From contig UQKY01000016.1 in the NCBI GenBank assembly GCA_900541785.1, positions 1-40,181 of the forward strand: 40,181 nt of DNA. Direction: 5' to 3'. Below the pieces are notes generated by a model. It did not search any database and was not told where the DNA came from. It worked only from the letters and a program-made list of their open reading frames with translations. This stretch comes from an uncultured Collinsella sp. Lineage in GTDB: Bacteria; Actinomycetota; Coriobacteriia; Coriobacteriales; Coriobacteriaceae. Shown piece by piece: positions 38,738-40,181 of this stretch (positions are counted from its first letter, which is position 1; each line of letters opens with the position of its first letter). The translations under genes were made by a program, and so were the position numbers.

Positions 38738-39319
38738 CTATACGAACCGATCGGGATAGAGGGTCTTGTAGCGAACCCAGGCATTATTGACACGAATCAG
38801 ATACGCCTGCGTCTCGGGAAAGGTGATTGCATTATGAAGCGACGTACTCTGCTGCGCCCATCCGTCGACATTGCCCATACCGGCGTTATAGGCGGCAATG
38901 GCGCTGTCAGTCGACCCGTTAAAATACGTTAGAAGATACGAAAGGTACGCACATCCAAACTCGATGTTCGTAACGGGATCGTTAAGGTTGTCGGCTGAAT
39001 ACTCGCTACCATCGACAAGACCCTTGGCAATCATATCCTGGGCAGTCTCGGGCATCAGCTGCATCAATCCCTGAGCGCCTTGATTCGACTCAGCCTCGGG
39101 ATCCCAATTCGATTCCGACTTTATGACAGCACACACCAGATACGGATCGAGATTGTGCGAAATGCTCGATTGCTTTATGTACGCCTCGTAGTCAATCGGA
39201 TACAAAGGCTTAAAGAAGGCGGCAGGTGCATACGAGTAGACGAGCGAAATAATGCCGAAGACGAACATAACGGCAAGTGGCACCACGCGATACCACGTAA
39301 AGAAACGTGTCTTAGGCAT
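38738..39319 (-). CDS. Membrane-anchored lytic transglycosylase (SLT domain)
   Basis: Peptidoglycan-cleaving enzyme of 193 residues. An uncleaved N-terminal membrane anchor (VVPLAVMFVFGIISLVYSYA, about 12-31) leads to an extracellular SLT/goose-lysozyme-like domain. The catalytic Glu is in VIKSESNWDPEAES, followed by QGAQGLMQLMPETAQDM, NIEFGCAYLSYLL and the signature AIAAYNAGMGNVDGW. AAGGAGGAG precedes the ATG. The ATG overlaps the coaE stop by eight bases, so the two genes are co-transcribed. Confidence 0.92.
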   Translation of the reverse strand: MPKTRFFTWYRVVPLAVMFVFGIISLVYSYAPAAFFKPLYPIDYEAYIKQSSISHNLDPYLVCAVIKSESNWDPEAESNQGAQGLMQLMPETAQDMIAKGLVDGSEYSADNLNDPVTNIEFGCAYLSYLLTYFNGSTDSAIAAYNAGMGNVDGWAQQSTSLHNAITFPETQAYLIRVNNAWVRYKTLYPDRFV

Positions 39320-39953
39320 CGGGCTCCTCCTTATCCACTACGTCCCCAAAGCCATGGCGCGCAAGCCATGCGTCCAGTTGTTCAAAGAGCGAGTTATCGC
39401 CCGCCGCATTATCGATTACCGTCGTAGCGAGATTGCAAAGCGAAGCCTCATCAGGTTGGCATGCAGAGCGCACATCAAAATCAGAGGACTCCATACCACG
39501 ATGAATGGCACGCTCGCGACGAACTGCTAAAGGAGCGCTGATAACCAGAATTTCATCAGCCAGGCCAAAAGCATCCTCAAAACCAGTCGGGGCAGAAACC
39601 TCGACAACCGCAAAGGGGTAACGGGGGGACGAAACCGTACAGCAGACCGGATCAAGGATCCTCAGCGAAAGCTGCTCAATGAGAACAGGGTGCACAATGC
39701 TATTGAGCCTTGCAACCGCATCAGGAGAAACAAAGGCGCGAGAAGCGAGGATGTTACGTCGAACGCCGCCCTCCCCGTCCAGAATGTCCCAACCGAATTC
39801 TTCCGCGAGGGCATTGACGATATCGGAGCCTGGCACATACAACGATTTGGCAAGCTCATCCAGATCGATAAGCATGGCGCCATGAGATTTGAGATAGCGG
39901 CAGGCAGTCGACTTACCCGAAGCAATATTGCCCAAGACAAAAACGGTAAACAT
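39312..39953 (-). CDS. coaE: Dephospho-CoA kinase
   Basis: Last step of coenzyme A synthesis: phosphorylation of the ribose 3'-hydroxyl of dephospho-CoA. The 213-residue protein has the P-loop VLGNIASGKSTACRYL at the N-terminus (usually GGIGSGKS), then LIDLDELAKSLY, LNSIVHPVL, and the lid-region VISAPLAVRRERAIHRGMES. The start at 39953 has GGAGG five bases upstream; the ORF one codon longer begins with TTG. CoaE is relatively diverged (no GxGSGKS glycine), but the overall pattern is clear. It is upstream of, and overlaps, the transglycosylase gene. Confidence 0.9.
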   Translation of the reverse strand: MFTVFVLGNIASGKSTACRYLKSHGAMLIDLDELAKSLYVPGSDIVNALAEEFGWDILDGEGGVRRNILASRAFVSPDAVARLNSIVHPVLIEQLSLRILDPVCCTVSSPRYPFAVVEVSAPTGFEDAFGLADEILVISAPLAVRRERAIHRGMESSDFDVRSACQPDEASLCNLATTVIDNAAGDNSLFEQLDAWLARHGFGDVVDKEEPDA

Positions 39954-39981
39954 CAAGTCCTCCCTAACGCCAATGGGAGTT

Positions 39982-40012
39982 ATTATCGCGCAAATACAAA
40001 AGAAGGACTCAA
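39982..40012 (-). promoter_or_regulatory. Possible promoter of coaE
   Basis: The minus strand has TTGAGT (40007-40012) and GATAAT (39982-39987) with 19-bp spacing, one or two bases longer than ideal, about 30 bp upstream of the coaE ATG. The region between coaE and the terminator at 40082 is AT-rich and has no gene. Confidence 0.4.
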
Positions 40013-40081
40013 AAATACAGCCAAACAGTAAGACAAGCTAAACGAAGGCGAGTTCTTGTATTACAACTCTCTATCAAACGC

Positions 40082-40110
40082 AAAAAGGGGGAGGCCGCGA
40101 GGCCTCCCCC
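40082..40110 (-). terminator. Strong intrinsic terminator of a gene entering from the right
   Basis: Perfect 10-bp stem GGGGGAGGCC/GGCCTCCCCC (40087-40096, 40101-40110) with a four-base loop. It is followed on the minus strand by TTTTTGCG. It must end a minus-strand transcription unit whose body lies beyond 40181. Confidence 0.92.
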
Positions 40111-40114
40111 TTCT

Positions 40115-40181
40115 TCAATCTCGATGACGGCTCGGTGCCGTCCACCGGTCAGCGGCGCCCTGGCCTCCCACGGGCTGACCC
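40115..40181 (-). other. Unidentified 3' end of a gene beyond the window
   Basis: The 70 bp before the terminator belong to an unknown minus-strand gene. One frame gives a 21-residue C-terminus ending in a TGA at 40115-40117, just before the hairpin, but the residues match no family I recognise. The same stretch folds into two further stems, GACGGC/GCCGTC (40126-40131, 40137-40142) and GGTCAGC/GCTGACC (40147-40153, 40174-40180), so a structured RNA 3' end is an equal possibility. Confidence 0.3.

Noticed and set aside
1..40181. CRISPR arrays, tRNA/rRNA genes, insertion sequences, prophage genes
   Set aside because: No regularly spaced repeats, no tRNA-like cloverleaf with TTCRA, no transposase or phage protein was seen on either strand.

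Overview
The window looks like chromosomal DNA of a gut actinobacterium of the class Coriobacteriia, most like Collinsella. This is inferred from moderately high GC, from the actinobacterial-type housekeeping order uvrA, ybaK, murJ, uvrC, (rapZ, whiA), gap, pgk, tpiA, gpmI, secG, and from the protein sequences. No 16S gene is present to confirm it. Nearly everything is on the minus strand; only three genes (32558-36380) are on the plus strand.

Region 1 (255-6197, minus) is an oligopeptide ABC importer, oppA-oppB-oppC-oppD-oppF, with a hairpin between oppA and oppB. Downstream of oppF lies a large, nearly self-complementary palindrome (107-238). Region 2 (6494-11587, minus) holds gap, pgk, tpiA, gpmI and secG. 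Strong intrinsic terminators after gap, gpmI and secG split it into three expression units. Region 3 (11781-13637, minus) is rapZ-whiA, without the yvcK gene that usually separates them.

Region 4 (13736-24163, minus) is the most interesting part. It is a nine-gene sialic acid (N-acetylneuraminate) uptake and catabolism cluster: a peptide-family ABC importer of Sat type (binding protein, permease, a permease-ATPase fusion, and an ATPase), two CE7/acetyl-xylan-esterase family proteins, then nanA, nanK and nanE. The logic runs from import, through possible O-deacetylation, lyase cleavage to ManNAc and pyruvate, and phosphorylation to ManNAc-6-P, to epimerisation to GlcNAc-6-P. One of the two esterases has lost the nucleophilic serine. 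Strong dyad symmetries lie upstream of satA and in the nanA-nanK and nanK-nanE gaps. The cluster sits between uvrC and rapZ, which are neighbours in many actinobacteria, so it looks like an insertion into a conserved block.

Region 5 (24529-32297, minus) contains uvrC, murJ (with a long acidic repeat-bearing N-terminus), a YbaK-type tRNA deacylase and uvrA. Region 6 (32558-36380, plus) contains an Mrp-type Fe-S carrier ATPase and two FAD-dependent oxidoreductases. Region 7 (36446-39953, minus) contains uvrB, a membrane-anchored lytic transglycosylase and coaE. The right edge carries a strong minus-strand terminator preceded by structured sequence belonging to an unidentified gene that enters from outside the window. 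I found no tRNA or rRNA genes, insertion sequences, prophage genes or CRISPR arrays.
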